Both the position numbers and the translations under genes were made by a program. DNA of 64,000 bases from Alphaproteobacteria bacterium. Its GTDB lineage: Bacteria; Pseudomonadota; Alphaproteobacteria; Micropepsales; Micropepsaceae. This document shows, in pieces, positions 45,014 to 55,550 of the stretch. The notes below the pieces were generated by a model. It made no database searches, had not been told where the DNA came from, and saw only the letters and a program-made list of their open reading frames with translations. The stretch spans positions 1 through 64,000 of the forward strand of contig CANJBZ010000006.1 of NCBI GenBank assembly GCA_947473475.1, given 5' to 3'. Numbering within the stretch: position 1 is the stretch's first letter; every line of letters begins with the position of its first letter.

Positions 45014-45727
45014 ATGTCCGTTCCGCGCTCCTCGCTGCCAAAGGCAACCGGCGGGAAACGGGCCACCGTTTGGCGCGCTGTCGTGTTCACGGGCGCCGGG
45101 CTCGTTCTTTTCGCCGTGGCGGCTCTTTATGTGGTTCTCGGGACGCCATCGGCAGGCGACATCCTTGCGCGCGTTCGCGGCGAACCCTCGATCGCCCGTG
45201 GCTTTATCGGCATGGCCCAGTTCGGCCAATGGCGGCTGATCTGCGCGCCCGGCCCGGCGCCCTTGAACGGACTTACGCCGCCTGCGGGTGTATCCGCACC
45301 GGTGAACGCGCCCGCCGCGAATGCCTGCCGCATCAATCAGGAAATGCCGGCGCCTCAGGAGAAGGAGGTCGCGGCCTCCGAGGCAGCAAAGGTTCTCATC
45401 GCCGCCAATTTCAGCCTTGTCGGCGAAAGGCGCACCCCCGTCGCCATGCTGCGCTTGCCGCCAACCGCCAGACCCGGCGACGTCATCGCGGTGCGCTTTG
45501 ACGATGGGGCAACCGTCAAGACCGTGGTCCGCGATTGCGCGGAGGCGGAGTGTTTCGCGACCGGCGCACTCTCGGAGGGCGACTGGACGCGTCTTGCCAC
45601 GGCGCGCAGCCTGCAGGTGACGTTCCCCGTCGCCGGCCGGCAATGGGTCTTGCTCGATCTCTCCGTCGAAGGCCTGCCGGCGGCGATTGCCGCTTTGGCG
45701 CGCGCTGAGAATCCTCCGGGTGCGTAA
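45014..45727 (+). CDS. IalB-family (invasion-associated locus B) envelope protein
   Basis: 237 residues. A single membrane anchor or uncleaved signal lies at about 22-44 (AVVFTGAGLVLFAVAALYVV). The periplasmic part has the IalB pattern FGQWRLIC, a long insert, and CAEAECFATGAL with two conserved cysteines. Bartonella IalB affects erythrocyte invasion, but free-living alphaproteobacteria carry paralogs of unknown role. Its stop abuts the TusA stop on the other strand at 45727/45728. Confidence 0.8.
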   Translation: MSVPRSSLPKATGGKRATVWRAVVFTGAGLVLFAVAALYVVLGTPSAGDILARVRGEPSIARGFIGMAQFGQWRLICAPGPAPLNGLTPPAGVSAPVNAPAANACRINQEMPAPQEKEVAASEAAKVLIAANFSLVGERRTPVAMLRLPPTARPGDVIAVRFDDGATVKTVVRDCAEAECFATGALSEGDWTRLATARSLQVTFPVAGRQWVLLDLSVEGLPAAIAALARAENPPGA

Positions 45728-45970
45728 CTACTTTGTCGCCAGAACCATACGCGCCGCATCGCCGTCGCGTTCGACCGACAGCACCTCAAAACCTTCGGTG
45801 TGGCACATATGCGGCACGTCGATCGGCGCCATGGGATCGTCCGTCATGACAAGCACGGTCGTGCCCGCGGCCGCCCGCGAGAGGTGACGGCGCGCCAGAA
45901 GGGCAGGCATCGGGCATTTCAACCCGCGCAGGTCCAGCACTTCTGGATTTGTGTCCGTTTTTGCTGCCAT
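45728..45970 (-). CDS. TusA-family sulfurtransferase
   Basis: 80 residues. The CPxP active-site motif is LDLRGLKCPMPALLARR, followed by VLVMTDDPMAPIDVPHMC. TusA-like proteins carry a persulfide sulfur on the first cysteine, for tRNA thiolation or molybdenum-cofactor delivery. The start is the ATG at 45970; the much longer open frame reading on from it is the shadow of the acyl-CoA synthetase gene. It is divergent from that gene, with 69 bases between them. Confidence 0.88.
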   Translation of the reverse strand: MAAKTDTNPEVLDLRGLKCPMPALLARRHLSRAAAGTTVLVMTDDPMAPIDVPHMCHTEGFEVLSVERDGDAARMVLATK

Positions 45971-46039
45971 ATCGCTTGACCCGCAACCGCTCCCACCTAT
46001 TCTCCGTCTCGCTTTTACGGCAGTGGGGGCGATTCGCCG

Positions 46040-47836
46040 ATGGCTTTGTCCGATGCGGTGACTCGAGAAGCCGTATATGTCGCCGCAGTCGCGCGCACGC
46101 TGATGCTCACGCGCCATGTGCGGCCAGACGCAAAGCTGACCATCGCCGATTGGACCGAACGCTGGGCCCGCGAACGTGGCGATCAGCCTGCGATCTTGCA
46201 GCAGGACCGCGTCGTTACGTGGCGCGAACTGGATGCGGGCGCAAACCAATATGCCCGCTGGGCGAAATCGCTGGGCCTGCAAAAGGGCGATGTCGTCAGC
46301 ATCCTGATGGAGAACCGCCCCGAATTCATCATGGCCTGGCTCGGCCTGCTGAAAGGCGGAATGGTCGCCGCGCTTATCAACACCCATCTCACCGGACAGC
46401 CCTTGGCGCATTCGATCGGCCTTGCCGGGGCAAAGCATCTCATCCTCGGTTCCGATCTGGCGGACAGCTACGCGGCGGCTCTGTCCGGAATGGCCTCGCA
46501 TCCCACGCTCTGGGCCACCGGCGGCCATGTCTCGACGGGCTGCGAAAATCTGGACGCGGCGCTTTGCGCGCAATCCGATGCGCCGATGCCGCCGGACAGC
46601 CGCGACGACATCTTCTGCCGCGACAAGGCGCTCTACATCTACACCTCCGGCACCACCGGTCTGCCCAAGGCGGCGAATATCAGCCACATGCGCCTGCTGC
46701 ATATCATGAGCGCCTTCCAGGGCGCGGTGAACGCCGGCGCCGATGACCGCATGTATGATGTGCTGCCGCTCTATCATTCCGCCGGCGGCATCGCGGCGCT
46801 GGGACCGCCCTTTCTGGGCGGCGGCTCGCTGGTGATACGGACACGATTCTCGGCGACGGAATTCTGGGAGGATTGCCGCCGCTACCGCCCGACCGTGTTC
46901 CAATATATCGGCGAATTGTGCCGCTACCTCGTCAACACGCCCGAACATCCCGACGAACGCGCGCACAATCTCAAAATCGCCATCGGCAACGGTTTGCGGC
47001 CGGAAATCTGGTCGCGCTTCCAGTCGCGCTTTGGCATTCCGCATATCATGGAATTCTACGGCGCCACCGAAGGCAATGTCGGCATGATCAATTACGACGG
47101 CAAAGTCGGCGCCATCGGCCGCGTGCCCTGGTATGCCCGCGGCATCCAGAAGATCAGGCTTGTGCGCTACGATCTGGACAAAGGCGCGCCGGCCCGCGGC
47201 GCCGATGGTTTGTGTACGGAAACGGCCGGTGGCGAAATCGGCGAAGCCATCGGCAAGATCGATCCCAACGATCCGCGCTCGCGATTCGACGGTTACACAT
47301 CTACACAGGAAACGGAGAAGAAAATCCTCCGAGATGCCTTTGCCAAAGGCGATGCCTGGTTTCGCACCGGCGATCTGATGCGGCGCGACGGCCACGGCTA
47401 TTTCTATTTTGTCGACCGCACCGGGGACACATTCCGCTGGAAAGGCGAAAACGTCGCCACCTCGGAAGTGGCCGAAGCACTCTCGGTCTTTCCGGGCGTC
47501 AAGGAAGCCAATGTGTACGGCGTGGAAGTGCCGGGCGGCGAGGGCAAGGCCGGTATGGCCGCGTTGGTGACCGATGCGCGTTTCGACTTGAGCGCCCTTG
47601 CCATCTATCTGGAAAAAAACCTGCCGTTTTTCGCGCGGCCGATCTTCCTGCGTTTCCAGCAGGAGATCGAAGTCACCAGCACCTTCAAGCAGCGGAAAAT
47701 CGAGCTGCAGAAGGAGGGTTTCGATCCCTCCGTGATCGCCGATCCGCTCTATGTGCGACTGGCGTCAGCTGCGGACTACACCCACCTGACGCCAGATCTG
47801 TATCGCGGTATTTGCGACGGCAAAACAAAACTCTAA
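46040..47836 (+). CDS. Long-chain acyl-CoA synthetase (FATP-like)
   Basis: 598 residues of the AMP-forming synthetase superfamily. Key motifs are the phosphate-binding YIYTSGTTGLPKAA, the HIMEFYGATEGNVG adenine region and WFRTGDLMRRDGHGYFYFVD. Closest in outline to the very-long-chain/FATP group: the N-terminus VYVAAVARTLMLTRHVRP and the C-terminus KQRKIELQKEGFDP. It activates fatty or other hydrophobic carboxylic acids to CoA thioesters in the cytoplasm, for degradation or lipid synthesis. It is single-gene, divergent from TusA. Confidence 0.9.
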   Translation: MALSDAVTREAVYVAAVARTLMLTRHVRPDAKLTIADWTERWARERGDQPAILQQDRVVTWRELDAGANQYARWAKSLGLQKGDVVSILMENRPEFIMAWLGLLKGGMVAALINTHLTGQPLAHSIGLAGAKHLILGSDLADSYAAALSGMASHPTLWATGGHVSTGCENLDAALCAQSDAPMPPDSRDDIFCRDKALYIYTSGTTGLPKAANISHMRLLHIMSAFQGAVNAGADDRMYDVLPLYHSAGGIAALGPPFLGGGSLVIRTRFSATEFWEDCRRYRPTVFQYIGELCRYLVNTPEHPDERAHNLKIAIGNGLRPEIWSRFQSRFGIPHIMEFYGATEGNVGMINYDGKVGAIGRVPWYARGIQKIRLVRYDLDKGAPARGADGLCTETAGGEIGEAIGKIDPNDPRSRFDGYTSTQETEKKILRDAFAKGDAWFRTGDLMRRDGHGYFYFVDRTGDTFRWKGENVATSEVAEALSVFPGVKEANVYGVEVPGGEGKAGMAALVTDARFDLSALAIYLEKNLPFFARPIFLRFQQEIEVTSTFKQRKIELQKEGFDPSVIADPLYVRLASAADYTHLTPDLYRGICDGKTKL

Positions 47837-47969
47837 CCGGTATTTCAGGACGCATTGCGCCGGCTTGCGTGTGGTCTTCCGCTTCCGGGCCGCTGACGGC
47901 CGAAAATCGCGGCGATAGGATAGCGGTGATTCGCACGCGGGGGACGCGGCAAAGCCAATCGGAGGGGAC

Positions 47970-48425
47970 ATGCCGCGCCGCTTCTTTGCGCCCGGCGGAG
48001 CTAACAGCGGAAGCATCATTATTTCGCACGGCACCGAAGACGGGCGCGTTACGTTCACCATTGGCGGCCCCTATCTGCACATCCTGGCGGAGGGAGAGGC
48101 GCAAGGTGAATCGCTTGTGCGCTGTGTGCGCGAGGCCCTCGACGCCGGCCTGATCCATAAGAACACGCGCAGCTTGATCGATCTGACTCTGTTCACCGGA
48201 TCGATCGATTGGAAGGCGCTGGGCGCCATCCGGGACATGGTGCCGTGGGGTGAAGGGCGCGAGACGCGCGTCGCTTATCTCGTGCGCAACAGCCGCTTCG
48301 CGGCCATCGTCAGGGTTGTCGAAGTTCTGTTTGGGGGAATGCGCCACCGCACATTCGCCAGCCGTGAAAAGGCGCTTGCCTGGCTTGTCCCGGAAGACGC
48401 TATCGAAGTTGAAGCGCAAGGATAG
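47970..48425 (+). CDS. Small STAS/SpoIIAA-like protein
   Basis: 151 residues preceded by GGAGGGGAC. The arrangement of a predicted strand TFTIGGPYLHIL, the segment SLIDLTLFTGSIDWKALGAI, then RVAYLVRNSRFAAIVRVVEV and a final REKALAWLVPE resembles the SpoIIAA/STAS-like family of unknown role. I cannot name a function. No signal peptide is seen. It lies after the acyl-CoA synthetase gene with a 133-base gap and is convergent with the carbonic anhydrase gene. Confidence 0.6.
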   Translation: MPRRFFAPGGANSGSIIISHGTEDGRVTFTIGGPYLHILAEGEAQGESLVRCVREALDAGLIHKNTRSLIDLTLFTGSIDWKALGAIRDMVPWGEGRETRVAYLVRNSRFAAIVRVVEVLFGGMRHRTFASREKALAWLVPEDAIEVEAQG

Positions 48426-48452
48426 GCAAAACGGGCAGCACAAAGGACACTG

Positions 48453-49049
48453 TTATCCCTCGCGGCCGACCGTCACGTTCAAATCGCGGATCAGCCCGTT
48501 GGCGATGGAATACACCCAGCCATGGACCCAAAGGTCTTGCCCGCGCGCCCATGCATCCTGGACGAACACATCGGATGCGACGTTCCGCACCTGCCGCACG
48601 ATGTTCAGCTCGCAGAGCCGGTTCATCCGCGCGGCATCATCGGCAATAACGTCCAGCTCCGTACGATGATCGTGCGCGATTTCGCGGATGGGATGCAGCC
48701 AGTGATCCACCAAGCCGCGGCGTTTGCCGTCAACCGCCGCTGCGATGCCGCCGCAGCCATAATGGCCGACCACCATGACGTGTTTGACGCGCAAGACGTC
48801 GACGGCGAACTGCAGCACTGAAAGGTAGTTGGCGTCCTGCGGCGGCGCGAGATTGGCGACATTGCGGTGGACGAACAACTCGCCGGGATCGAGATCGACG
48901 ATTTCGTTCGCCGGCACGCGCGAATCCGAACAGCCGATCCACAGATATTGCGGCGCCTGCTGCCCCTCCAGCCGCCTAAAGAAGCCGGGGTCCGCGGAAA
49001 TCTTCCGCTGGGCCCAAGCGCGATTGTTCGCTTTCAGAAGGTCGAGCAT
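48453..49049 (-). CDS. can: Beta-class carbonic anhydrase
   Basis: 198 residues. Zinc ligands appear as Cys in WIGCSDSRVPAN, His in GHYGCGG and the Cys of that GCGG, with the catalytic dyad CSDSR. It converts CO2 to bicarbonate in the cytoplasm, supplying carboxylases such as acetyl-CoA carboxylase and carbamoyl-phosphate synthetase. The start at 49049 has GAGG upstream; a longer frame to 49085 is not supported. It lies alone, convergent with the STAS-like gene. Confidence 0.92.
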   Translation of the reverse strand: MLDLLKANNRAWAQRKISADPGFFRRLEGQQAPQYLWIGCSDSRVPANEIVDLDPGELFVHRNVANLAPPQDANYLSVLQFAVDVLRVKHVMVVGHYGCGGIAAAVDGKRRGLVDHWLHPIREIAHDHRTELDVIADDAARMNRLCELNIVRQVRNVASDVFVQDAWARGQDLWVHGWVYSIANGLIRDLNVTVGREG

Positions 49050-49140
49050 GGTTGAGCCTCTAGCGCGCCTCCGAAGCTGCGGCAACCCTGTCGTTTAACG
49101 GTCACTGCCTCCCCGGCGACGTCGCTGCCCAGATCTCCGA

Positions 49141-49168
49141 AAACAAAGAACGGCACAATCCGCCGTTC
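49141..49168 (-). terminator. Rho-independent terminator
   Basis: The minus strand reads GAACGGC-GGATTGT-GCCGTTC followed by TTTGTTTT. Together with a second stem (GAGGCCC ... GGGCCTC, 49179-49204) it closes the outer-membrane protein gene. Confidence 0.8.
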
Positions 49169-49228
49169 CACGCGAACAGAGGCCCAGCGTTTCCGCCGGG
49201 CCTCCGCTCGCTGAAGATGGCTCAGGTC

Positions 49229-50044
49229 TCAGAATGCGAACTGCAAGCCGGAAACGCTGGCGATCGTGCCCAGCGTACCGGTGCGGTGATGCGTGACCAG
49301 CGGCATGGGACCATCGGTGTAGAATTTCAACCCGACCATCCACGTGTCGCCGTGACCGCCGCCGTTGGACAGATCGGTCCGCGTATAGCCCCCGAAAACG
49401 GAAATGGGCGTCGCTTCGGAGAACAGATATTCCGCGTTCACGCCATAGCTGGTGATGTGGCCGCCACCGATCTCGACATAATCGACGTTACCCTTAATGG
49501 CGAGGTCGGGCATCGCATAGCCCACCAACTCGCCCCCGAAATAACTGCCGCTATCGCTGCCGCTGCCAAATCCGCTGATGTTCAATTTCCCGGTGGTGCC
49601 GCCGCCTTTAAGACCGGCGGTGAACGCGTCGCTCAGAAAGAATTCCCCGAACACGCCATAGGTGGTCGCATGGGCATCGATACCGGATGCCGCACCGCTG
49701 AAATCGAGGTTGGTGTACGAGACCGAAGGACCGGCGCGAAAGGTGCCCGGCGCCCAGAAGATGCTTCCGCCGACACTCCAAATATCCGCATCGATGCTGC
49801 TGACGGATATGCGATGGTAGGTCCCGTCCACTTGAGCACCAATGTCGTTCATCCCCAGGCCAAATGCGCCCGCGGCATTGATGCCCCAAATGTTGGCGTT
49901 GTCGCCGCCGCCGCTGTAACCAGTGTTCGCGTAGTCGCCACTGATCGTGCCGACAAAACCGTTGGGCGCCGCTGCATAGGCCGATGTCGCAAGAACCGCC
50001 GCGAGGGCCGATCCGGCCAGGAGCGAACGAGAAAATCGAAGCAT
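49229..50044 (-). CDS. Predicted outer-membrane beta-barrel protein
   Basis: 271 residues. The start at 50044 has GAGG upstream; a longer frame to 50095 lacks support. A signal peptide (LAGSALAAVLATSAYA) precedes a Gly/Ser-rich sequence with alternating hydrophobic residues and a final aromatic residue (SGLQFAF), typical of small porin-like barrels. No close family is recognised. Two terminator stems lie downstream. It may be an adhesin or passive pore; ligands are unknown. Confidence 0.75.
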   Translation of the reverse strand: MLRFSRSLLAGSALAAVLATSAYAAAPNGFVGTISGDYANTGYSGGGDNANIWGINAAGAFGLGMNDIGAQVDGTYHRISVSSIDADIWSVGGSIFWAPGTFRAGPSVSYTNLDFSGAASGIDAHATTYGVFGEFFLSDAFTAGLKGGGTTGKLNISGFGSGSDSGSYFGGELVGYAMPDLAIKGNVDYVEIGGGHITSYGVNAEYLFSEATPISVFGGYTRTDLSNGGGHGDTWMVGLKFYTDGPMPLVTHHRTGTLGTIASVSGLQFAF

Positions 50045-50435
50045 TGCTAATCCTCTTCTGTTGTTACACCGCCCAATAACGCAGCGGATGCTCAAAAGTT
50101 GGGCATGCCATGGCGCCGTATCAACCGTCCTCCGCGAAAAGCCGGCGCACTGTGGCAGAAAAGCCGCAACAAATTACCGCAATGCAACGTACACAGACGA
50201 AAGGCTGTCCGGATAATTACGCGGAGTTGTATGCGCCCAATACTTCTTCTGCTCGAGCGGGTGAGGAGGCTGTCTAAAAGATGAGCTTTGCGCGAGCACA
50301 CAAAGCTCCGCCGCAAACCGTCGCTCAAGACCTTATCGAGTGGTAATTATATCGGGAGGTATCTTGGGGATCGTTGAAACGCGCCCCTGACCCTCTCCCC
50401 CGGCGGAAGGGGAAGAGGGAGCCGCCCAAGACGGC
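50045..50435. other. 391-base gap between the barrel gene and rpoD
   Basis: No convincing gene is visible. Two short overlapping frames (50092-50328 minus and 50099-50284 plus) lack ribosome-binding sites and family features. The left part must hold the barrel gene's promoter. At 50386-50416 there is a CCCTCTCCCCCGG / GGGGAAGAGGG stem, a relative of the repeat at 37026-37155, which could end the rpoD transcript. Confidence 0.5.
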
Positions 50436-52967
50436 TCAGTTGTCCAAGAAGCTGCGCAGTTTCCGCGAGCGGCTCGGGTGTTTCAGCTTGCGCAGCGCCT
50501 TTGCTTCGATCTGGCGGATACGTTCGCGCGTCACGCTGAACTGCTGACCCACCTCTTCAAGGGTGTGATCGGTGTTCATGCCGATGCCGAACCGCATACG
50601 CAGCACGCGTTCTTCGCGCGGCGTCAACGTCGCCAGCACGCGCGTGGTGGTTTCGCGCAAGTTTGATTGAATCGCCGCGTCGATCGGCAGGATCGCGTTC
50701 TTGTCCTCGATGAAATCGCCAAGATGCGAATCTTCCTCGTCGCCGATAGGCGTTTCGAGCGAGATCGGCTCTTTGGCGATCTTCAGAACCTTGCGCACTT
50801 TTTCCAGCGGCATGGCGAGACGTTCCGCCAATTCCTCCGGCGTCGGTTCGCGGCCGATTTCGTGCAGCATCTGGCGCGAGGTGCGCACCAGTTTGTTGAT
50901 CGTTTCGATCATATGCACAGGAATGCGGATGGTGCGCGCCTGATCGGCGATCGAACGCGTGATCGCCTGACGAATCCACCACGTCGCATAGGTCGAGAAT
51001 TTATAACCGCGGCGGTATTCGAATTTATCGACCGCTTTCATCAGGCCGATATTGCCTTCCTGAATGAGATCCAGGAATTGCAGGCCGCGATTGGTGTATT
51101 TCTTGGCGATCGAAATCACGAGGCGAAGGTTCGCCTCGATCATTTCCTTCTTCGCCTGACGGCTTTCGCGCTCGCCCTTCTGCACCGTCTGCACGATGCG
51201 GCGGAAATCGGAGATCGACTGCCGGGTTTCCTGCGCCAGCGTCTGCATGTCGTCGCGCAGCGACTTGATCTTGTCTTTCTCTTCGTGCGCGAAGTCCCGC
51301 CAGCCCGTTCCCGTCAGCCGGCTGACGCGGCGCACCCAATTGGGGTCCAGCTCATTGCCGAAATGCTGCTTCAGGAAATCCGTGCGGTCGACGCCATGCG
51401 ATTCGGCAAGCCTGAGCATCCGGCCTTCCATCGACACCAGACGCCGATTGATGCCGTACATCTGATCGACAAGGGCTTCGATGCGGTTGTTGTTCAGCCG
51501 CAGACTCTTGACCAGTTCGACGGTCTCGTTGCGCAGCTTCTGGAAGCGGCGTTCCTGGCCGGTGGAAAATTCTTCCGCGCCGAGCGCGGCTTCGACCTGC
51601 GCGTCCTGAAGCTTGCCCAGCTTTTTGTACAGCGTGGCGATCTGGTCGAGCGTCGCCAGCACTTGCGGCTTCAACGCGGCTTCCATCGCCGACAGCGAGA
51701 GATTGCTCTCGTCGTCGAAATCTTCTTCGCCGGGAGCGGGACCTTCGCCGCCTTCTCCCCCTTCGCCACCCTCACCGCCTTCGGCCGGCTTGGCGGCCGC
51801 CATTGGCCTGGGGGCCGGCGGCGGTGGCGCCGCGGGAGCGGGCGGCGGCACGGGTATGCCGGGGGCGCCAGGGACGCCAGGGGCGCCCGGAACGCCTGCA
51901 ATGCCTTGCCCCAACGTGCCTTCGGCGCCGGGGACGCCGCCATACATCGCTTCCAAATCGATGATGTCGCGTAAGAGCGCCTTGCCTTCCATCAATTCGT
52001 CGCGCCACACGGTCAACGCTTCGAACGTCAGCGGCCCTTCGCACAGGGCGCCGATCATCAGCTCGCGGCCGGCTTCGATGCGCTTGGCGATGGCGATTTC
52101 GCCTTCGCGGGACAGCAGCTCGACCGAGCCCATCTCGCGCAGATACATGCGCACGGGATCATCCGTGCGGTCGTAGGTTTCCTCGGCCTTTTCGGGTACT
52201 TCGGCGACTTGCCGTCCGGCCTGGACGGCCGGAACCTGGCCTTCGCCTTCGCCTTCTTCCTGTTCCTCGCTCTCGATCACGTTGATGCCCATCTCACTGA
52301 GCATCGACATGGTGTCTTCGATCTGTTCGGAAGAAACCTTGTCCGAGGGCAGCACGCGGTTCAGCTCGTCATAGGTGACGTAGCCCCGCTGCTTGGCGCG
52401 CGTGATCATCTTGCGCACCGCGGCATCTGACATGTCCAGCAAGGGCGCGTCGGCGTCTTCTTTGCCTGGCGTGGCCGGCTGAGGCTGGCCGTCCGGCGTC
52501 GTGCCGTTCTTCTTGGCCGCTGCCGCCGCGAGCGCTTTCGGGTCGAGCTTCAGCGCGACCTTGGCCTTGGCATCGGCGGGAGCGGGTTTGGCCGCGACGG
52601 GACCGGCCTTTGCAGCAGCTGCCGGCGCAGCTTTCGCGGGCTCCTGTTTGACAGAAACAGGCTTGGGCGCCTTGGCGTCCGCCACCTTGGCGACAGGCGC
52701 TTTGGGCTGCTCCTTAAGGACCGTCTTCGCAGCCGCCTTGGGAGCAGCCTTGATGTCGGTAACTTTGGACGCAGACGCGGCCGGCTTTACGGAACTTGTT
52801 TTTTGTTCGGGCTTCTTCACGTCGGCCTTTGACTTGGTGGGTGCGGGTTTCACGGCGGCCGGACGGGCCGCCTCGCGTTTTGGCTTTTGGACCGCTTTGA
52901 CGGTCTCTTGCTTTCCTTTAACGGGCTTGGCGGCCGTTTTGACTTTTGGAGGGGCTTTCTTGGTCAC
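50436..52967 (-). CDS. rpoD: RNA polymerase primary sigma factor RpoD, with unusual N-terminus and insert
   Basis: 843 residues, longer than the roughly 610-690 of most alphaproteobacterial RpoD proteins. Conserved parts are region 1.1 (about 175-235), region 1.2 (about 267-300), region 2 with [29 protein letters not shown] and [16 protein letters not shown], and region 4 with [15 protein letters not shown] and [15 protein letters not shown]. Extra parts are a Lys/Ala/Pro-rich tail of about 170 residues at the start and a collagen-like [13 protein letters not shown] plus proline and GGEGGEG insert at about 343-410. It directs housekeeping transcription. The GTG start overlaps the dnaG stop by 4 bases. 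Confidence 0.96.
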   Translation of the reverse strand: MTKKAPPKVKTAAKPVKGKQETVKAVQKPKREAARPAAVKPAPTKSKADVKKPEQKTSSVKPAASASKVTDIKAAPKAAAKTVLKEQPKAPVAKVADAKAPKPVSVKQEPAKAAPAAAAKAGPVAAKPAPADAKAKVALKLDPKALAAAAAKKNGTTPDGQPQPATPGKEDADAPLLDMSDAAVRKMITRAKQRGYVTYDELNRVLPSDKVSSEQIEDTMSMLSEMGINVIESEEQEEGEGEGQVPAVQAGRQVAEVPEKAEETYDRTDDPVRMYLREMGSVELLSREGEIAIAKRIEAGRELMIGALCEGPLTFEALTVWRDELMEGKALLRDIIDLEAMYGGVPGAEGTLGQGIAGVPGAPGVPGAPGIPVPPPAPAAPPPPAPRPMAAAKPAEGGEGGEGGEGGEGPAPGEEDFDDESNLSLSAMEAALKPQVLATLDQIATLYKKLGKLQDAQVEAALGAEEFSTGQERRFQKLRNETVELVKSLRLNNNRIEALVDQMYGINRRLVSMEGRMLRLAESHGVDRTDFLKQHFGNELDPNWVRRVSRLTGTGWRDFAHEEKDKIKSLRDDMQTLAQETRQSISDFRRIVQTVQKGERESRQAKKEMIEANLRLVISIAKKYTNRGLQFLDLIQEGNIGLMKAVDKFEYRRGYKFSTYATWWIRQAITRSIADQARTIRIPVHMIETINKLVRTSRQMLHEIGREPTPEELAERLAMPLEKVRKVLKIAKEPISLETPIGDEEDSHLGDFIEDKNAILPIDAAIQSNLRETTTRVLATLTPREERVLRMRFGIGMNTDHTLEEVGQQFSVTRERIRQIEAKALRKLKHPSRSRKLRSFLDN

Positions 52968-54877
52968 GATCCGTCCCGTTTTCCACCGGCTTCGACAGTA
53001 GCGCGTATTTCACCATTCAACCGCTGTAATTCATTCCAATCATTTTCAGAACCGCCGTTCAGATAGCGCTGGAGCGCCTCATCGCGGCGGGCTTTTAGAT
53101 CATCACCTACGCCTGTAAAATCGGGATCGGCCAATTGGGCCTTGGTCTTGAGCCACAGTGCCTCACGGGCTTGTTCATCCGTCTGGCCTTTTAAGTCCGA
53201 CTGGAGGACAGAATGCGTCTTAAGCCGTTCGGAAAGCACGCCCAACCCCTGCCGAACGAGGTGGTTCTCGACCGCCGGATTGTCAAGCCTTTTTCCCGAA
53301 GCTGCGAGGTTTAAGAGTTCGCGTCTTATCCTGTCAAGTTGCGGATCGTCAAAACTGATCCAGGCAAGAGCTTCGGAATAGCGTTCGATCAGGTCCGGGC
53401 TTGAAATCAGGAGGCCGAGAAGCTCTGCCTCCTTTTTGTGCTTGGCGCCGGAAAGAGCATTCACCACGATCAGGCTGCGCTTGACGGCGGCGGAAACGGC
53501 CTCTTGCGAGGGACCGTCAGGGGGGCGGTTTCCCCGCCCAAAGCGCCCGCGCCCCTTATCTTTTTGGCCCTGCTTCTTTCCTTGGGTCCGCGCAAACGGC
53601 TGGCGCTGCTTGAAGGCTTTGAACACGCGCTCGTTGAAATCGCGGCGGTAATAGTCCGCGATCTTGGCATCCCGGATGCGTTTGACGATTCCGTCGAGTT
53701 CCGCTTCCAGCCCGGCGCGGCGCTCGGGCGTGGAAAAATCTTTTCCGTCCGTCTCACCCGCCCACAGCGTGTCGGAAAGACTCTGTGCCTTGCCGAGAAG
53801 CGCCCGCATGGCTTCGGCCCCCTGGCTGCGTATGAACGAATCCGGGTCTTCCCCCTTAGGCAGGAACACGAACCGCAGGGACTGGCCGGGCTCCAAAAAG
53901 GGGAGCGCCAGAATACTGGCGCGCTTGGCGGCGCGAATGCCGGCCTCATCGCCATCGAAGGACAGCATCGGCTCGGGCGACACCTTCCACAGAAGCTGCA
54001 ACTGGTCTTCTGTCAGCGCGGTGCCCAGCGGCGCGACGGCCCCGGCAAACCCTGCCTCTGCGAGCGCGATCACGTCCATATAGCCTTCCGCCACAATGAG
54101 CGGTGCGCCCTTCAGAGCCGCCTCGCGCGCCGTTTTTAAATTGTAAAGCAGGCGCCCTTTGGAAAAGAGCGGCGTCTCGCCGGTGTTGATGTATTTGGGC
54201 TTGGCGTCGGGTGTCAGCCCGCGCCCGCCGAAAGCGACGATCCGCCCGCGCACATCGGCGATGGGAAACATCACCCGGTCATAGAAGAAATCGCGCGCGG
54301 GCCGGTTGCCATCCGCGGGGCGCACCAGCCCCGCTTCAACCATGTCGGGAAGCGGTACGCCCTTGGCGACGAGATAGTCCCGCAGCTGGGAATTGCCGTC
54401 GGGCGCGTAGCCGAGCCGGTAGCGTTGCGAGGCCTCGGGCTCCAGGCCGCGAGTTTTCAGATAGTCGCGCGCCTCGCCGCCGGCGCGGGTGCGGTGGAGC
54501 TGCTCTTCAAAGAATTGCGCCGCCAGCTCGATAATCTCGTAGAGCGACTTCTTGCGGCTTTCGCGGGCTTCGTCTTCCGCCGACCATTTGGGCAGCTCGA
54601 CCCCGGCTTCGCCTGCCAGCCTCTCGACGGCTTCGGGAAAGGTCAGCCCTTCGGTCTCGGTCAGCCATTTGAAGGCGTCCCCACCCGCGCCGCAGCCGAA
54701 GCAATGGTAGTGCCGGCGCTCCGTCTCGACCTTGAAGGAGGGCGATTTTTCCTTGTGGAACGGACACAGACCCCAGAAGACACGGCCCTTGCGGTCCAGC
54801 TTGATGCGCCGGCCCACCAGCTGGACGATATCCGTCCGTTGCAAAATCTCTTCAAGAAGGCCTTCGCCGTAGCGCAT
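52964..54877 (-). CDS. dnaG: DNA primase
   Basis: 637 residues. The N-terminal CHC2 zinc finger is visible as [11 protein letters not shown] and YHCFGCG. The TOPRIM catalytic core carries [12 protein letters not shown] and [14 protein letters not shown], and the C-terminal domain should bind DnaB helicase. It makes RNA primers for lagging-strand synthesis. It overlaps rpoD by 4 bases, the usual macromolecular-synthesis arrangement. No rpsU lies in front; a repeat and a GNAT gene do. Confidence 0.96.
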   Translation of the reverse strand: MRYGEGLLEEILQRTDIVQLVGRRIKLDRKGRVFWGLCPFHKEKSPSFKVETERRHYHCFGCGAGGDAFKWLTETEGLTFPEAVERLAGEAGVELPKWSAEDEARESRKKSLYEIIELAAQFFEEQLHRTRAGGEARDYLKTRGLEPEASQRYRLGYAPDGNSQLRDYLVAKGVPLPDMVEAGLVRPADGNRPARDFFYDRVMFPIADVRGRIVAFGGRGLTPDAKPKYINTGETPLFSKGRLLYNLKTAREAALKGAPLIVAEGYMDVIALAEAGFAGAVAPLGTALTEDQLQLLWKVSPEPMLSFDGDEAGIRAAKRASILALPFLEPGQSLRFVFLPKGEDPDSFIRSQGAEAMRALLGKAQSLSDTLWAGETDGKDFSTPERRAGLEAELDGIVKRIRDAKIADYYRRDFNERVFKAFKQRQPFARTQGKKQGQKDKGRGRFGRGNRPPDGPSQEAVSAAVKRSLIVVNALSGAKHKKEAELLGLLISSPDLIERYSEALAWISFDDPQLDRIRRELLNLAASGKRLDNPAVENHLVRQGLGVLSERLKTHSVLQSDLKGQTDEQAREALWLKTKAQLADPDFTGVGDDLKARRDEALQRYLNGGSENDWNELQRLNGEIRATVEAGGKRDGS

Positions 54878-54886
54878 TCCGGCAAT

Positions 54887-55000
54887 GTGTCATCCCGGAC
54901 GGCGCGGCGAAAGCCGCGACGATCCGGGACCCACAGCGAATGCGGTCCCGTGGTTCCCGGCTCGGCGCGATGCTGCCGCATCGCTTGGCCGGGATGACAG
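54887..55000. repeat. ATCCCGG-type dispersed palindromic repeat
   Basis: Starts TGTCATCCCGGACGG and ends TTGGCCGGGATGACA, with inner GATCCGGGACCCACAG and CGGTCCCGTGGTTCCCGG arms. It is the second clear copy of the element at 13435-13527. Confidence 0.75.
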
Positions 55001-55008
55001 GAATTTTG

Positions 55009-55545
55009 TCACGCCCCGCGCAGCGTTTTCACGAAGAACAGGCCCTTTTCGCGTGCCGTGGGATCGCCGCTGTACAGTGTGGTGTCCACGCCGCCCAAGG
55101 AGAACCCGCGCTTTTCGTACCAGGCGATGCCCGGCGCGTTGAAGTTCGAGGTTTCGAAGTGGACGCATAACGCCTGCTTCCGCTCGGCGCGGGCGAACAC
55201 CTTCGCCAGCAGCCGGTCGCCCAGGCCCTGCCGCCGGAAGGGCGGGTTGACGTAAATGTGCCACAGCACCACCCGCCGGTTCCAAAACTGATAGGAACTG
55301 GCGACAAACCCTACGATGTCCCCGTCCGAAACGGCGACATGGGCCTCATCCCATTGCCGCCAGTCGCGGCCCAGATCGTAGACGAAGAAGCTTTTCACCA
55401 AAGGCGCGATCGGCGTTTCGATTAGCCTGAGCGAACGCGGCCCGATTTCGACATCGAAGAACGCCGTCGTCGTGAAGCTCGCATCGAGCTTGGCAATGCC
55501 GGGCTCATCCTCGGGCAGCTTGGCGCGGCGAATCTTGACGGCCAT
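55009..55545 (-). CDS. GNAT-family N-acetyltransferase
   Basis: 178 residues. Acetyl-CoA-binding motif A is visible as NPPFRRQGLGDRLLAKVFAR, followed by VHFETSNFNAPGIAWYEKRG and FSLGGVDTTLYSG. The substrate is unknown. It starts 5 bases after the yqeY stop and is on the same strand as dnaG downstream, so it belongs to the yqeY-GNAT unit. Confidence 0.85.
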   Translation of the reverse strand: MAVKIRRAKLPEDEPGIAKLDASFTTTAFFDVEIGPRSLRLIETPIAPLVKSFFVYDLGRDWRQWDEAHVAVSDGDIVGFVASSYQFWNRRVVLWHIYVNPPFRRQGLGDRLLAKVFARAERKQALCVHFETSNFNAPGIAWYEKRGFSLGGVDTTLYSGDPTAREKGLFFVKTLRGA

Positions 55546-55550
55546 GCGAA

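Noticed and set aside
45971..47395. Long minus-strand extension of the TusA frame
   Set aside because: It is antisense to the acyl-CoA synthetase gene; only the last 80 residues match a known family and an ATG precedes them.
50092..50328. Small minus-strand frame in the 391-base gap
   Set aside because: No ribosome-binding site and no family features; a plus-strand frame overlaps it equally well.
50667..51974. 435-residue plus-strand frame opposite rpoD
   Set aside because: It is antisense to conserved sigma regions 2-4; no motif is seen.
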